A DNA stretch of 64,000 bases. Origin: Sphingomonas alpina (GTDB lineage: Bacteria; Pseudomonadota; Alphaproteobacteria; Sphingomonadales; Sphingomonadaceae). The stretch spans positions 248,001 through 312,000 of the forward strand of contig NZ_CP061038.1 of NCBI RefSeq assembly GCF_014490665.1, given 5' to 3'. The notes beneath the pieces are model-generated. The model had not been told where the DNA came from, did not search any database, and saw only the letters and a list, made by a program, of their open reading frames with translations. Shown one piece after another: positions 42,741 to 55,016 of this stretch (within the stretch, counting starts at the first letter, position 1; every line of letters starts with the position of its first letter). A program made the position numbers and the translations under genes.

Positions 42741-42830
42741 ATGACGTTGCACCTCATGCTCGCCGCGGTCACCGCCGCCGGTCTCCTCCTTTATCTCGTG
42801 GCCGTGCTCCTGCGGCCCGAGCGTTTCTGA
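42741..42830 (+). CDS. kdpF: KdpF, small subunit of the K+-transporting ATPase
   Basis: 29 residues ([20 protein letters not shown], then AVLLRPERF). The single helix and the ending LLRPERF are the KdpF signature. It stabilises the KdpABC complex in the inner membrane. 13 bp before kdpA. Confidence 0.88.
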   Translation: MTLHLMLAAVTAAGLLLYLVAVLLRPERF

Positions 42831-42843
42831 ACGGAACAGCGCC

Positions 42844-44547
42844 ATGACGCTTCAGGGCTGGGGGCTGATCGCCCTTTTCATCATCATCTTATGGGCGCTG
42901 GCCAAGCCGGTCGGGCTATGGCTGTTCGCGCTCTATGAAGGGCGGCGCACGGTGCTGCACCGCGTGCTCGGGCCGGTCGAGACCGGCTTTTACAAGCTTG
43001 CCGGGATCGACCCGAAGGTCGAGCAGAGCTGGCGGCGCTATGCCGTGCACATGCTGGCGTTCAACCTGGCGTTGCTGCTGCTGACCTATTTCGTGCTGCG
43101 CTTCCAGGATCTGCTGCCGATGAATCCGCATGGGCTTGCCGGGGTCGCTCCCGACGGCGCGTTCAACATCGCGATCAGCTTCACCACCAACACCAACTGG
43201 CAATGGTATTCGGGCGAAGTCGCACTGTCGAACTTCAGCCAGATGTTCGGCCTGACGATCCATAATTTCCTGTCGGCATCGACCGGCATCGCGCTGGCCT
43301 TTGCGCTGTTCCGCGGCTTTGCCCGGCGCGAGGCCAAGGCGATCGGCAATTTCTGGGCCGATATGACGCGCATCACGCTGTATCTGCTGCTGCCGATCTC
43401 GATCGTCTATGCGACCTTCCTGATCGCCAGCGGCGTGCCGCAGACCCTGGCGCAGAGCGTCGATGCGACCACGCTGGAAGGCGTGAAGCAAGTCATCGCG
43501 CTTGGACCCGTCGCGAGCCAGGAAGCGATCAAGATGCTCGGCACCAATGGTGGCGGCTTCTTCAACGCCAACTCCGCGCATCCATTCGAAAACCCCACCG
43601 CGCTGACCAATCTGGTGCAGATGCTGTCGATCTTCCTGATCGGCTTCGGCCTGACCTGGACCTTCGGCAAGGCGGTCGGCAACACGCGCCAGGGCTGGGC
43701 GATCCTCGCCGCGATGACCTTGTTGTTCCTCGCCGGCACGTCGGTCGCCTATTGGCAGGAAGCGGCGGGCAACCCCGTGCTTCACCAGCTCGGCGTCGCC
43801 GGCGGCAATCTCGAGGGCAAGGAGGTGCGCTTCGGCATCGCCGCGTCCGCTCTGTTCGCCAGCGTCACCACCGCTGCGTCCTGCGGCGCGGTCAATGCGA
43901 TGCATGACAGCTTCACCGCGCTGGGCGGGATGATCCCGCTGATCAACATGCAGCTGGGCGAAGTCGTGATCGGCGGCGTCGGGGCGGGCATCTATGGCTT
44001 CCTGCTGTTCGCCATCCTTGCGGTGTTCGTCGCCGGGCTGATGGTCGGGCGGACGCCGGAATATGTCGGCAAGAAGATCGAGGCACGCGAGGTCAAGCTC
44101 GCGGTGCTGGCGATCGCCGTGCTGCCGCTGATGATCCTGGGCGGCACCGCGATCGCCGCGGTGGTGACCGCCGGGCTGGCCGGGCCACTCAACAAGGGGC
44201 CGCATGGCTTCAGTGAGATCCTCTACGCCTTCACCAGTGCAGTCGGGAATAACGGTTCCGCCTTTGCTGGCCTCAGCGCGGGCACGCCCTTCTACAATGC
44301 CATGCTGGGCATCGCGATGTGGGTCGGGCGGTTCTTTGTGATCGTGCCGATGCTCGCCATCGCCGGCAGCCTGGCGGCGAAGAAGGTCACGCCGCCTTCG
44401 TCCGGGTCGTTCCCGACCACCGGGCCGCTCTGGGTCGGACTGCTGGTCGGCATCATCCTGATCCTGGGCGGCCTCACCTTCCTGCCGAGCCTAGCGCTCG
44501 GTCCCGTTGCCGATCATCTCGCGATGCTCGGCGGCCACCTCTCCTGA
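42844..44547 (+). CDS. kdpA: K+-transporting ATPase subunit KdpA
   Basis: 567 residues, usual family length. Ten membrane helices with four SKT-like pore repeats: [52 protein letters not shown] and [12 protein letters not shown]. It carries the K+ selectivity filter of the high-affinity Kdp pump. Confidence 0.97.
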   Translation: MTLQGWGLIALFIIILWALAKPVGLWLFALYEGRRTVLHRVLGPVETGFYKLAGIDPKVEQSWRRYAVHMLAFNLALLLLTYFVLRFQDLLPMNPHGLAGVAPDGAFNIAISFTTNTNWQWYSGEVALSNFSQMFGLTIHNFLSASTGIALAFALFRGFARREAKAIGNFWADMTRITLYLLLPISIVYATFLIASGVPQTLAQSVDATTLEGVKQVIALGPVASQEAIKMLGTNGGGFFNANSAHPFENPTALTNLVQMLSIFLIGFGLTWTFGKAVGNTRQGWAILAAMTLLFLAGTSVAYWQEAAGNPVLHQLGVAGGNLEGKEVRFGIAASALFASVTTAASCGAVNAMHDSFTALGGMIPLINMQLGEVVIGGVGAGIYGFLLFAILAVFVAGLMVGRTPEYVGKKIEAREVKLAVLAIAVLPLMILGGTAIAAVVTAGLAGPLNKGPHGFSEILYAFTSAVGNNGSAFAGLSAGTPFYNAMLGIAMWVGRFFVIVPMLAIAGSLAAKKVTPPSSGSFPTTGPLWVGLLVGIILILGGLTFLPSLALGPVADHLAMLGGHLS

Positions 44548-44561
44548 GAGAAGCGACGACC

Positions 44562-46604
<2,043 letters not shown>

Positions 46605-46615
46605 GGATCCACACC

Positions 46616-47197
46616 ATGCTTACCGATATCAAAACCGCCCTGCGCCCCGCGCTTGCCCTGACTCTCGCCTTCGCGCTGCTGCTCGGGGTCGCCTATCCGC
46701 TGGCGCTGACCGGCATCGGCCAGGGGCTGTTCCCCGCCCAGGCCAATGGCAGCCTGATCATCGATCAGGGCAAGGTGGTCGGCTCGTCGTTGATCGGCCA
46801 GGGCTTTGCCAGCCCGCGCTATTTTCACGGCCGCCCGTCCGCCGCCGGCAAGGGCTATGACGCCAGCGCCTCGTCCGGGTCGAACCTCGGCCCCGCCTCG
46901 CAGGCGCTCAGCGACCGGGTGACCGCTGACCTTGCCGCCACTCGCACTTCACCGGGGTCCTTGGTTCCCCCTGACCTGGTGACCACCTCCGCCTCGGGGC
47001 TCGACCCCCATATCAGCCCCGAGGCGGCTTTTTATCAGGTGGCCCGCGTCGCGCAGGCGCGGGGTCTCGACTCCGCCAAGGTCCGTGCCTTGGTGCAGGA
47101 GCGGATCGAGTATCCGCTGTTCGGTTTCCTGGGCGAACCGCGCGTCAATGTTCTCGAACTCAACCGCGCGCTCGACCGGATGCGCGCGGGGCTCTAA
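46616..47197 (+). CDS. kdpC: K+-transporting ATPase subunit KdpC
   Basis: 193 residues. N-terminal helix ([25 protein letters not shown]) and periplasmic domain with [46 protein letters not shown] and [15 protein letters not shown]: the KdpC consensus. It assists nucleotide and K+ affinity in the complex. Confidence 0.96.
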   Translation: MLTDIKTALRPALALTLAFALLLGVAYPLALTGIGQGLFPAQANGSLIIDQGKVVGSSLIGQGFASPRYFHGRPSAAGKGYDASASSGSNLGPASQALSDRVTADLAATRTSPGSLVPPDLVTTSASGLDPHISPEAAFYQVARVAQARGLDSAKVRALVQERIEYPLFGFLGEPRVNVLELNRALDRMRAGL

Positions 47198-47206
47198 CAA
47201 GAGGGC

Positions 47207-47896
47207 ATGCCGGTCATGCCCAGGATCCTGATCGTCGAGGACGACACGCATATCCGCCGCCTGTTGCGGGTGGCGGTCGAGCGGATGGGATGGCAGGTCG
47301 GTGAGGCAGCGACGGCTCGCGAAGCGCTGTCGCTGCTTGACATCGACAAGCCGGAGGTGGTGCTGCTCGATCTCGGCCTGCCGGATCGCGACGGGCTCGA
47401 ACTGATCCAGCTGATGAAGAAGCGTGGGGCGGCGGTCCTGGTCGTCTCCGCGCGCGACGACACGGCGGAAAAGGTCGCTGCGCTTGACCTTGGCGCGGAC
47501 GATTACCTGACCAAGCCGTTCGACACCGATGAACTGCTCGCGCGCATCCGCACCGCGCTGCGTCACCACCGCCGCGACGATGCAGAGCCGGTGCCGGTGC
47601 GGGCGGGCGATGTGACGATCGACCTCGCTATGCGCCGCATCGACCGCGCCGGGGAGGAAATCCACCTCTCGCCCAAGGAATATGGCGTGCTGGCCGAACT
47701 GGCCAAGCGGCCGGGCCGGATCATCGGCCATAGCCAGTTGCTGCGCGAGATCTGGGGCGCGGCGCATGAGACTCAGGTCGATTATCTGCGCATCGTGATC
47801 CGCAATTTGCGGCTCAAGCTGGAGGCGGATCCCGCTGCGCCGCGGCTGATCATCAATGAGCCGGGCGTGGGGTATCGGCTGATCGTGAAGGAGTGA
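47207..47896 (+). CDS. kdpE: Response regulator KdpE
   Basis: 229 residues. Receiver domain (RILIVEDDTHIRRLLRVAV, phospho-Asp in VVLLDLGLPDRDG, Lys in LTKPFD) and OmpR-type winged helix (LSPKEYGVLAELAKRPGRI, DYLRIVIRNLRLKLE). It activates kdpFABC. It is the last gene of the operon, separated from kdpD by the whole transporter. Confidence 0.94.
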   Translation: MPVMPRILIVEDDTHIRRLLRVAVERMGWQVGEAATAREALSLLDIDKPEVVLLDLGLPDRDGLELIQLMKKRGAAVLVVSARDDTAEKVAALDLGADDYLTKPFDTDELLARIRTALRHHRRDDAEPVPVRAGDVTIDLAMRRIDRAGEEIHLSPKEYGVLAELAKRPGRIIGHSQLLREIWGAAHETQVDYLRIVIRNLRLKLEADPAAPRLIINEPGVGYRLIVKE

Positions 47897-47903
47897 GGTG
47901 GTG

Positions 47904-48299
47904 CTACGCGATGCGTCGTCCTGCGACTTGCACGGTAGCGCAAGCAGGCGTCCCGTCCTTTCCGGTGCCATTGACCGATAACTCGATCACCCCGTCGCCC
48001 GCTGTCGCGCGATCGAGCAAGTGCTGTTCGATATCGTGGATGTCGATCTTCATCCGGCGCGACCAGGGCGAGGAAGGGTCGCCAGCCGATTGCCCGATAC
48101 GGATATAGACGAACCGCCGCTCTGGACCCTCGCGCCGCACCTGATCGCCGAAAAACCCGGGGCCGGGCGCAATACGAATCGGGAAATCAAATGCCAGCCG
48201 CTCGCCGGCCTCCGATCGCTTCGGATCGAGCGGTATGTCATCTCCGGACTGCAGACTGTGAAGCACACCCGGTACGGGCTGTTCGATGACGATCCGCAT
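47904..48299 (-). CDS. DUF5990-family protein
   Basis: About 131 residues from the ATG at 48299 (MRIVIEQPVPGVLHSLQSG); in-frame starts at 48329 and 48365 cannot be excluded. LAFDFPIRIAPGPGFFGDQVRREGPERRFVYIRIG is followed by a C-terminal strand-rich part (DGVIELSVNGTGKDGTPACA). Matches the DUF5990 pattern as I remember it. Cytoplasmic, function unknown. Convergent with kdpE, 7 bp apart. Confidence 0.75.
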   Translation of the reverse strand: MRIVIEQPVPGVLHSLQSGDDIPLDPKRSEAGERLAFDFPIRIAPGPGFFGDQVRREGPERRFVYIRIGQSAGDPSSPWSRRMKIDIHDIEQHLLDRATAGDGVIELSVNGTGKDGTPACATVQVAGRRIA

Positions 48300-48391
48300 G
48301 CGAATTTCGGTCTGGTCTGCGCGGGTCATGATTTGGTCTATATCCGCTTTGTATCCATTCCACACATCCGCCCGCCGGGTTAAACGGTCTC

Positions 48392-49096
48392 ATGCAGGAC
48401 ATCCAGAACATCGTCATCCTCACCGGCGCGGGCATTTCGGCCGAGAGCGGTATCGCCACGTTTCGCGGGCCGGGCGGCTTGTGGGAAGGGCATCGGGTCG
48501 AGGAGGTCTGTACGCCTGAGGCACTCGCGCACGACCCCGATCTGGTTCACCGCTTCTACGACCTGCGCCGTGCGGCGCTGGCTAATGTCGTGCCCAATGC
48601 CGCGCATGACGCGCTGGCGCGGCTCGATCGGGAGTGGTCGGGCGAGCTGCTGATCGTCACGCAGAATGTCGACGATCTGCATGAGCGTGCCGGGGCGACA
48701 CGCATGCTGCATATGCATGGCGAGCTGAACTCGGCGCTGTGCGCGGCTTGCGATACACGGGTCGCGTGGCGCGAAAGCCTGCCGCCGGGATCGGCATGCG
48801 CCACATGCGGGGCGGAAGCGCTGCGGCCGGATATCGTGTTCTTCGGTGAGATGCCGTACCGGATGGAGGTGATTGAGCGCGCTTTGTCGCGCGCCGATCT
48901 GTTCGTGTCGATCGGGACCTCGGGTGCAGTCTATCCCGCCGCCGGGTTCGTACAGACCGCGCGCTACCATGGCGCGCAGACGCTGGAGCTCAATCTGGAG
49001 CCATCGGCGGGGAGTGTCTATTTCAGCGAAGTGCGTTTGGGCGCTGCCGGTGTGCTGGTGCCTGAATGGGTCGAGGCGTTGCTGACTCAGGCCTGA
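48392..49096 (+). CDS. cobB: NAD-dependent protein deacylase (sirtuin, CobB-like)
   Basis: 234 residues. NAD-binding GAGISAESGIATFRGPGG, TQNVDDLH, catalytic His in LHMHGEL, zinc Cys pairs CAAC and CATC, and IGTSGAVYPA. HRFYDLRR contains a Tyr-X2-Arg pair, the class III feature that lets CobB/SIRT5 remove succinyl as well as acetyl groups (family knowledge). Confidence 0.93.
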   Translation: MQDIQNIVILTGAGISAESGIATFRGPGGLWEGHRVEEVCTPEALAHDPDLVHRFYDLRRAALANVVPNAAHDALARLDREWSGELLIVTQNVDDLHERAGATRMLHMHGELNSALCAACDTRVAWRESLPPGSACATCGAEALRPDIVFFGEMPYRMEVIERALSRADLFVSIGTSGAVYPAAGFVQTARYHGAQTLELNLEPSAGSVYFSEVRLGAAGVLVPEWVEALLTQA

Positions 49097-49199
49097 CACT
49101 CATCGCAAAAACCGCCCGGGTCCTCAATCGCGTGTTTGAATGGGGTTGAAATGATATAACGTTACTTATACGGCCACCGGACGTCTTCGGGGGATTTCC

Positions 49200-51408
49200 A
49201 TGTTCATGACATTTGCGCGGCGCGGCTCGGTCGCCCTGGCTGGCAGCCTGTTGGTGTTCGGCGCCTATCCGGCTTTTGCCGAGGAAGCCGAGGACGATCA
49301 GGAACAGTCGGACATCATCGTCACCGGCTTGGCCGACCGCCAGCTGCTGCTCGATGCGAAGAGCGAGACCGGCAGCCGGCTTGGTCTCAGCGTCCGTGAA
49401 ACGCCCGCGATCGTCGATATCCTCTCGCAGCAATTGATGCAGGAGCGCGGGCTGCGCACCAGCGTTGAAGCCTTGAACGCAACGCCCGGAGCAACCTCGG
49501 GCGAGATCGCCAGCAGCCCGGGGCAGTTGTCGATGCGCGGCTTTACCGGCGGCGCCATCTCTTTGCTCTATGACGGCGTGCGCCAGACCAATTCGGCGCT
49601 GATCATCCGCAATCTGGACAGCTGGAGCTTCGACCGGATCGAAGTGCTGAAAGGGCCGGCGGGTGTGTTGTACGGGGAAGGGTCGCTCGCCGGGGCGGTC
49701 AACCTCGTACCCAAAAAGCCGCAGTTCAACGGCAACGCCTATGCCGTGACCGCCGGCTATGGCAGTTTCGATACCGCGCGGCTCGGCGTGGACGCCAATG
49801 TAGTGCTGAGCGACAGCGTCGCGGTTCGCGGCGTCAGCAGCATCAACCGCACCAGCGGCTTTATCGATGACACCGATGCGCGCTTCTTCGCCACGACGCT
49901 GGCTGTGACGGTCAAGCCGGTCGAGCGGCTTACGGTGGAGCTGGCGGTCGATTATCTCGAGGATAAATACGGCACCGCTTATTGGGGCACACCGCTGGTG
50001 CCGACCGCCGTCGCGCGCGACCCGAGCGGGCTGGTCACGACCCGCGACGGCTTCGTCATCGACAAGGCGCTACGGCGCAAGAATTACAATGTCGCCAATG
50101 CCGATCAGGGATCGAAGACCTGGTGGCTGCGCTCGCGCATCGGCTATGAGATTTCGGATGCGCTGACCTTCACCAACGAGCTGAGCTATTACAGCGCCGA
50201 TCGCCGCTTTCGCAATTCGGAGGTCTACACCTATACCGCGCCTAGCGCGACTTTCCCCCAATGGCGCATTCCGGCGTGGCACGACGCGGATCGATCACGA
50301 TCATCAATTCCTGGTCGAGCGCGCCGTGCTGGCCAGTGACGTGGCGATTGGCGGTCATCGCAATCGCCTGTCGATCGGTGTGGAGTATAGCAAAAGCGAC
50401 CTCGCCATTCCGCGCCGCTTCGGATCGACGACATCCGTCGACCTGTACGATCCGGTGCGCGGATCACTCTCGCTTGCCGAAACCGCCGCCAATTTCCCCG
50501 ATGGCCGGGTCGATTTCGATTCCACGACGACCGTAACCTCGATCTTTGCCGAGGAAGCGTTCAATCTGACGCCGCGATTGCTGCTGATCGGCGGCATCCG
50601 CTACGATCATATCGCGCTGGATCGCAGCATCGCCGACCTGAATGCCGGTACGCTCACGGCCTTTTCACGCAGCTATGACCCGGTCTCCTGGCGCGCCGGG
50701 ATCGTCTATAGCCTGGCGGCAAAGACGCAGATCTTCGCTCAGTATAGCTATGCCGTCGCGCCGGTCGGCAGCCTGGCCCTGCTGTCGGCCGCCAACGCCA
50801 AATTCAAGTTGACCAGTGGGCGGTCGATCGAGGCCGGGCTGAAGACCAGCCTGTGGCACGATCGGCTCGACCTGACGCTGGCCGGATACTGGATCAAGCA
50901 GGACGATATCCTGACCCGCGATCCCGCCAACAGCTCGGCGCCGGCCTTTCAGGGCGGCAGCCAGTCCTCGCGCGGCATCGAGTTGTCGGCTTCGGCGGCA
51001 CTGACGAAGCAATTCCGGCTCGACGGCAGTTTCGCGATCCTCGATGCCCGGTTCGACACGCTGATCGAGGCGGGCGGGGCCAATCGATCGGGCAACACCC
51101 CGCCGGTCGTGCCCGAACGGGTGGCGAGCCTGTTCGGCGTCTATCGTATCGACCGGGTGCCGATCACGCTGACCGGCGGCATGCGCCATGCCAGCCATTT
51201 CTTCACCGACAATGCCAACAGCGTGCGGGTCGGGAGCTCGACCGTGTTCGACGCCTCGATCGGCTATCGCCTGCCCTTCGGGGAAATCACTCTGCGCGGC
51301 CGCAACCTGACGGACCGGCTCTATGCCAATTGGTTCGGCGGATCGGCGCGGCAGATCACGCTGAGCGCACCGCGCAGCATCGATATCAACTTCACCACCA
51401 GGTTCTGA
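49200..51408 (+). pseudogene. TonB-dependent siderophore-type receptor, apparently frameshifted
   Basis: Signal peptide (to ~AFAEEAED), TonB box SDIIVTGLADRQ, plug (VRETPAIVDILSQQLMQERG, MRGFTGGAISLLYDGVRQTN, IEVLKGPAGVLYGEGSLAGAVNLVPKKP) and barrel. Sequence and order match FhuE/FpvA-like siderophore receptors. The frame changes near 50252-50259 (TTTCCCCC): the first frame stops at 50339, whereas barrel sequence continues in another frame (SPNGAFRRGTTRIDHDHQFL, LSIGVEYSK) to the terminal Phe at 51408. Removing one base restores a ~735-residue receptor. First gene of a five-gene operon. Confidence 0.85.
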
Positions 51409-51410
51409 TC

Positions 51411-52127
51411 ATGATGCCAGACTCTGTCCTCGACCTCGATGCGGTTTCGATCGCATTCAACGGCAACCTTGCGCTCGATGGGCTGTCGCTCAGGCTGCAA
51501 CCGGGCGAGGTCTATGCACTGCTCGGGCCCAATGGCGCGGGCAAGACCACCACGCTCAACCTCATTCTCGGCTTCCTGTCGCCCGATCGGGGGTCGATCA
51601 CCATCGACGGGATCGATGGTGTCGCGAATCCGATCGGCGCCCGGACGCGTATCGCCTATCTGCCCGAAACGGTGATGCTTCACCCGGCGCTGACCGCGAT
51701 CGAGAATCTCGAATATTTCGCACTGCTGGCCGGGCGCAGGATCGATGCGGGTACGGCGCGCGGGTTGCTCGCCGATGCCGGGCTGCAGGGCGAAGCGCAC
51801 GACCGGCGCGCGGCGGGTTTCTCCAAGGGGATGCGCCAGAAGGTCGGTGTTGCCATTGCGCTGGCCAAGGATGCGCGGCTGTTGCTGCTCGACGAACCCA
51901 CATCGGGCCTGGACGCGGGCGCGGCCAATGATCTGTCGCAAGTGATCCGCGCGGCATCCGCGCGCGGTATCGCGGTGCTGATGGCGACGCACGACCTGTT
52001 CCGGGTCAAGCATGTCGCGCACCGGCTCGGTATCCTGCGCGGCGGCGTGCTGGTGGACGAGCGCGATGCGGCGACGATCGGGCCGGTCGAGCTGGAACAG
52101 CTTTATCTCGAAAAGCTGGCGGCATGA
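51411..52127 (+). CDS. ABC transporter ATP-binding protein (NosF-like)
   Basis: 238 residues from the ATG at 51411, two bases after the receptor stop. Walker A LGPNGAGKTTTLN, signature FSKGMRQKVGVAIAL, Walker B LLLLDEPTSGLD and MATHDLFRV. CcmA/NosF-type ATPase that pairs with ABC-2 permeases. Its stop overlaps the first permease by 4 bp. Confidence 0.92.
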   Translation: MMPDSVLDLDAVSIAFNGNLALDGLSLRLQPGEVYALLGPNGAGKTTTLNLILGFLSPDRGSITIDGIDGVANPIGARTRIAYLPETVMLHPALTAIENLEYFALLAGRRIDAGTARGLLADAGLQGEAHDRRAAGFSKGMRQKVGVAIALAKDARLLLLDEPTSGLDAGAANDLSQVIRAASARGIAVLMATHDLFRVKHVAHRLGILRGGVLVDERDAATIGPVELEQLYLEKLAA

Positions 52128-53521
52128 TCCGGCATCTTGCCCGGTACGAGCTGGAGATGGTGCGCCGCGATCGGCGCGCCTGGTGGCCCTTGCTGTGCCT
52201 TGCCGGGCTGGTGCTGCTGTCCTTCGCCAGTGTCAGCCTCGACGCGGCGCGCGGCGATGGCGCCAAGCGCGCGGTGGCGGCGGCTGAGCGTGCGCGCTGG
52301 GTCGGGCAGGGGGAAAAGGACCCGCACAGCGCGGCGCATTACAGCATCTTCGCGTTCAAGCCTTCGCCGGCGCTGGCGGGACTTGATCCCGGCGTCGGGC
52401 CGTTCGTCGGCCAGAGCGTGTGGCTCGAGGCGCATCACCAGAATGACATGCTGTACCGGCCGCAACAGGATGCATCTTTGTTGCAGCGCGCCGGCCTGGC
52501 GAATCCGGCTGCGCTGATCCTGGGGTTCGCGCCGCTGATCGTGTTCCTGCTGGCCTTCATCGTCGTGGCGCAGGATCGCGAACGCGGCACGATGCGGCTC
52601 GCCTTGGGTGCTGCGGTCCATCCGGCGGCGATCATTCGCGCCAAGACGCTGGCGATCTGGGGTGCGGCCACTGCACTGCTGATCGTACCGGTCGCGTTGG
52701 GTGGAGCCGTGCTGGCGGCGATTGGCGGGCAGCTTGACCTGGATGTGCTTGCCCGCCTCGTGCTCTGGGTGGGGCTGATGTCCGCCTATCTTGCGCTGCT
52801 TGCCGCGATCGGCATCGTCGTGGCGTTGCGCGCGCGCGATGCCCGGATTGCGCTGGCCATGTTGTTCGGTCTGTGGATCGTGCTGGCGCTGGTGCTGCCA
52901 CGTGCGGCGAGCGGCGCCGCCGATACGCTGCGGCCGCTCGAATCGAGCCAAGCGGTGCGGCAGCGCATTCTCGACGAAACCCCGGCCTATTGGTCGGCCG
53001 AAGACAGCAAGCGCCACAAGGCGGCATTGCTTGCCCGCCACGGCGTCGACCGGATCGAGGATATTCCCAATCCCCGCATGGCCGAGCTCGATATGGTGGA
53101 GCGGCATAGCCACGAGGTGTTCGACCGGGTCCTGGGCGGCTTTTACGGCCAGGTCATCGGGCAGGACCGGCTGTTCGCGACGTTCGGTTTGCTGTCGCCG
53201 ACGATCGCGGCGCAAAGCCTGTCCGCGTCGCTCACCGGCAGCGACTTCAGCCACCATCATGATTTCATCATCACCGCCGAGCATTATCGGCGCGACCTGG
53301 TCAACCGGATGAATGCCGATGGCATGGCACACAGCGCGCAGGGTGATGCGCGCCACACCAGCGATGCGCGGCTCTGGTCGCAAATTCCCGCCTTCGCCTA
53401 TGCCGCGCCGGTGCTGGGCCGCGCTTCTGCCACCGTCCTGCCCGCGCTCGCGGCGCTGCTGGCCTGGCTGGGAGGCGCATGGCTGGTGCTGGGCGTCACT
53501 GCCCGGAGACTGAAGCCATGA
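52124..53521 (+). CDS. ABC-2/DUF3526-type permease, first of two
   Basis: 465 residues. First helix RAWWPLLCLAGLVLLSFASV, a large extracytoplasmic loop (~40-130), then helices around LILGFAPLIVFLLAFIVVAQDRERGTMRL, IWGAATALLIVPVALGGAVL, LVLWVGLMSAYLALLAAIGIVV and a second periplasmic region. The QDRERGTMRL motif after helix 2 is typical of NosY/DUF3526 permeases. Translationally coupled on both sides. Probably forms a heterodimer with the next gene product. Confidence 0.85.
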   Translation: MIRHLARYELEMVRRDRRAWWPLLCLAGLVLLSFASVSLDAARGDGAKRAVAAAERARWVGQGEKDPHSAAHYSIFAFKPSPALAGLDPGVGPFVGQSVWLEAHHQNDMLYRPQQDASLLQRAGLANPAALILGFAPLIVFLLAFIVVAQDRERGTMRLALGAAVHPAAIIRAKTLAIWGAATALLIVPVALGGAVLAAIGGQLDLDVLARLVLWVGLMSAYLALLAAIGIVVALRARDARIALAMLFGLWIVLALVLPRAASGAADTLRPLESSQAVRQRILDETPAYWSAEDSKRHKAALLARHGVDRIEDIPNPRMAELDMVERHSHEVFDRVLGGFYGQVIGQDRLFATFGLLSPTIAAQSLSASLTGSDFSHHHDFIITAEHYRRDLVNRMNADGMAHSAQGDARHTSDARLWSQIPAFAYAAPVLGRASATVLPALAALLAWLGGAWLVLGVTARRLKP

Positions 53522-55014
53522 GTGAGCCGCGTTTCATCGATCTGTTCGCCTGGGAATGGCGGCGTGTGGGACGCACGCCGCTGCTCTGGGCGATATTGCT
53601 GGCTCTGGGCGCAAGTTTTCTGTGGGGCGCTCTGAATACCGCCCAGCTGCATCAGGCGCAGGTCCAGGCCCAGCTTCGCACGCGCATGGCGGAAGTTGCG
53701 CACCGCGCCACGGTCGAGGCGCGCGCCGCGGCCTATCATGCTCCGGTCACGCCGGATGCGCCGGAAGTTCCTTATTGGCAGGATCCTACCAATGTCTCGG
53801 GCTTCAGCCAATATTTCGTCTACCAGCATGCGCTGAAACCGCATCTGCCGCTGTCGCCCCTTGCCGCCGGCGTGAGCGACATCGCGCCAGGCCGGCTCGA
53901 GGTGAAGATCAACACCTTGTTCGGCGTCGACGAGAGCTATGATTTCGAAAATCCGCGCGGGCTGGCGCTTGGACGGTTCGACCTGGCTTTTGCGCTGGTC
54001 TATCTGCTCCCGGTCGCGCTGATCCTGTTGTTCGGCCTGCTCGTCACGGTCGAACGCGATCGCGGCATGCTGCGGCTGGTCGCGGCGCAATCCACCGGGC
54101 CGCAGCTCTGGCTGGGCGCGCGGGGCGCAGCGATCCTCGTCTGGGCCGCGCCGATCGTGCTCATCTCGCTTCTGGCCGCGCTCGCCATGGCCGGGGCTGC
54201 GATCACCGCCGCGCTGCCCGAACTGATTGCCGCGCTGATGTTGGTCCTCGCCTATATGCTGTTCTGGTCAGGACTGGCGCTGCTGGTCCTTGCCCGGTTC
54301 CCGGGGTCTGCCGCGGCGCTGGGCATGCTGGCCGCCATCTGGGCGACGCTGACGATCGGCGTGCCCTTGCTTGGCGCCGCTTTTGTGTCGACCCTGTCCC
54401 CGCCGCCGTCTGCCATTGCCTATATCGACGCACAGCGCCGCATCGGCGATGCGATTCAGGCCGATCGCGACGCCATTATGAAGCGAGCGGTCGCCGCGCG
54501 GCCGGACCTTGAGGGCGCGGAGAGCCGGCTCGAGACGATCGACCATGCCACTCGCCTCACATTCCTGGTTCCCGAGACCGAGCGGCGGCTGGCCCCGCTC
54601 CGCAGCGCAATAATGGCGCACCGCGAACAACAGGCCGGGATTGCTGCCATCGCTGGTTATCTGGTGCCGTCACTGGGGCTGGAAGCGACGCTGGCGGTGC
54701 TGGCCGGGACCGGCGACGAGCGTCACCACCAGTTCGAAGCGCAGGCGCGCGCCTATCAGCTGCGCTTGCGGGCGATCCTCTATCCGCGCGTCCAGCATGA
54801 GATTGCCGCGCCGACGCCGCGCGCCGTACCGGCGACACGCGGCCGGTTCAGCCTGATCGACCGCGATATCCTGCCGGCCTTTGCCATGACCGATCGGCCG
54901 GCATCGGCGCGTGTCACCGCGATCTTGCCCTTTGCGATCTGGCTGCTGTTGCTGGGCGGTGGGCTGATCGCTCTCGGCCTGCACCGCGCCCGGGCCTGGC
55001 CACGGGACCTCTGA
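53518..55014 (+). CDS. ABC-2/DUF3526-type permease, second of two
   Basis: 498 residues from the ATG at 53518 (ATGA overlap). Same architecture as its neighbour: LFAWEWRRVGRTPLLWAILLA at the N-terminus, a large loop, LVYLLPVALILLFGLLVTVERDRGMLRLVAAQ, LVWAAPIVLISLLAALAMAG, LIAALMLVLAYMLFWSGLAL and a last helix near the C-terminus (ILPFAIWLLLLGGGLIALGL). The two permeases are diverged paralogues. The transported molecule is unknown. Confidence 0.85.
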   Translation: MSEPRFIDLFAWEWRRVGRTPLLWAILLALGASFLWGALNTAQLHQAQVQAQLRTRMAEVAHRATVEARAAAYHAPVTPDAPEVPYWQDPTNVSGFSQYFVYQHALKPHLPLSPLAAGVSDIAPGRLEVKINTLFGVDESYDFENPRGLALGRFDLAFALVYLLPVALILLFGLLVTVERDRGMLRLVAAQSTGPQLWLGARGAAILVWAAPIVLISLLAALAMAGAAITAALPELIAALMLVLAYMLFWSGLALLVLARFPGSAAALGMLAAIWATLTIGVPLLGAAFVSTLSPPPSAIAYIDAQRRIGDAIQADRDAIMKRAVAARPDLEGAESRLETIDHATRLTFLVPETERRLAPLRSAIMAHREQQAGIAAIAGYLVPSLGLEATLAVLAGTGDERHHQFEAQARAYQLRLRAILYPRVQHEIAAPTPRAVPATRGRFSLIDRDILPAFAMTDRPASARVTAILPFAIWLLLLGGGLIALGLHRARAWPRDL

Positions 55015-55016
55015 TC

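Noticed and set aside
46949..47971. 340-codon minus-strand frame opposite kdpC and kdpE
   Set aside because: Shadow frame; kdpC and kdpE are complete and well conserved on the plus strand.
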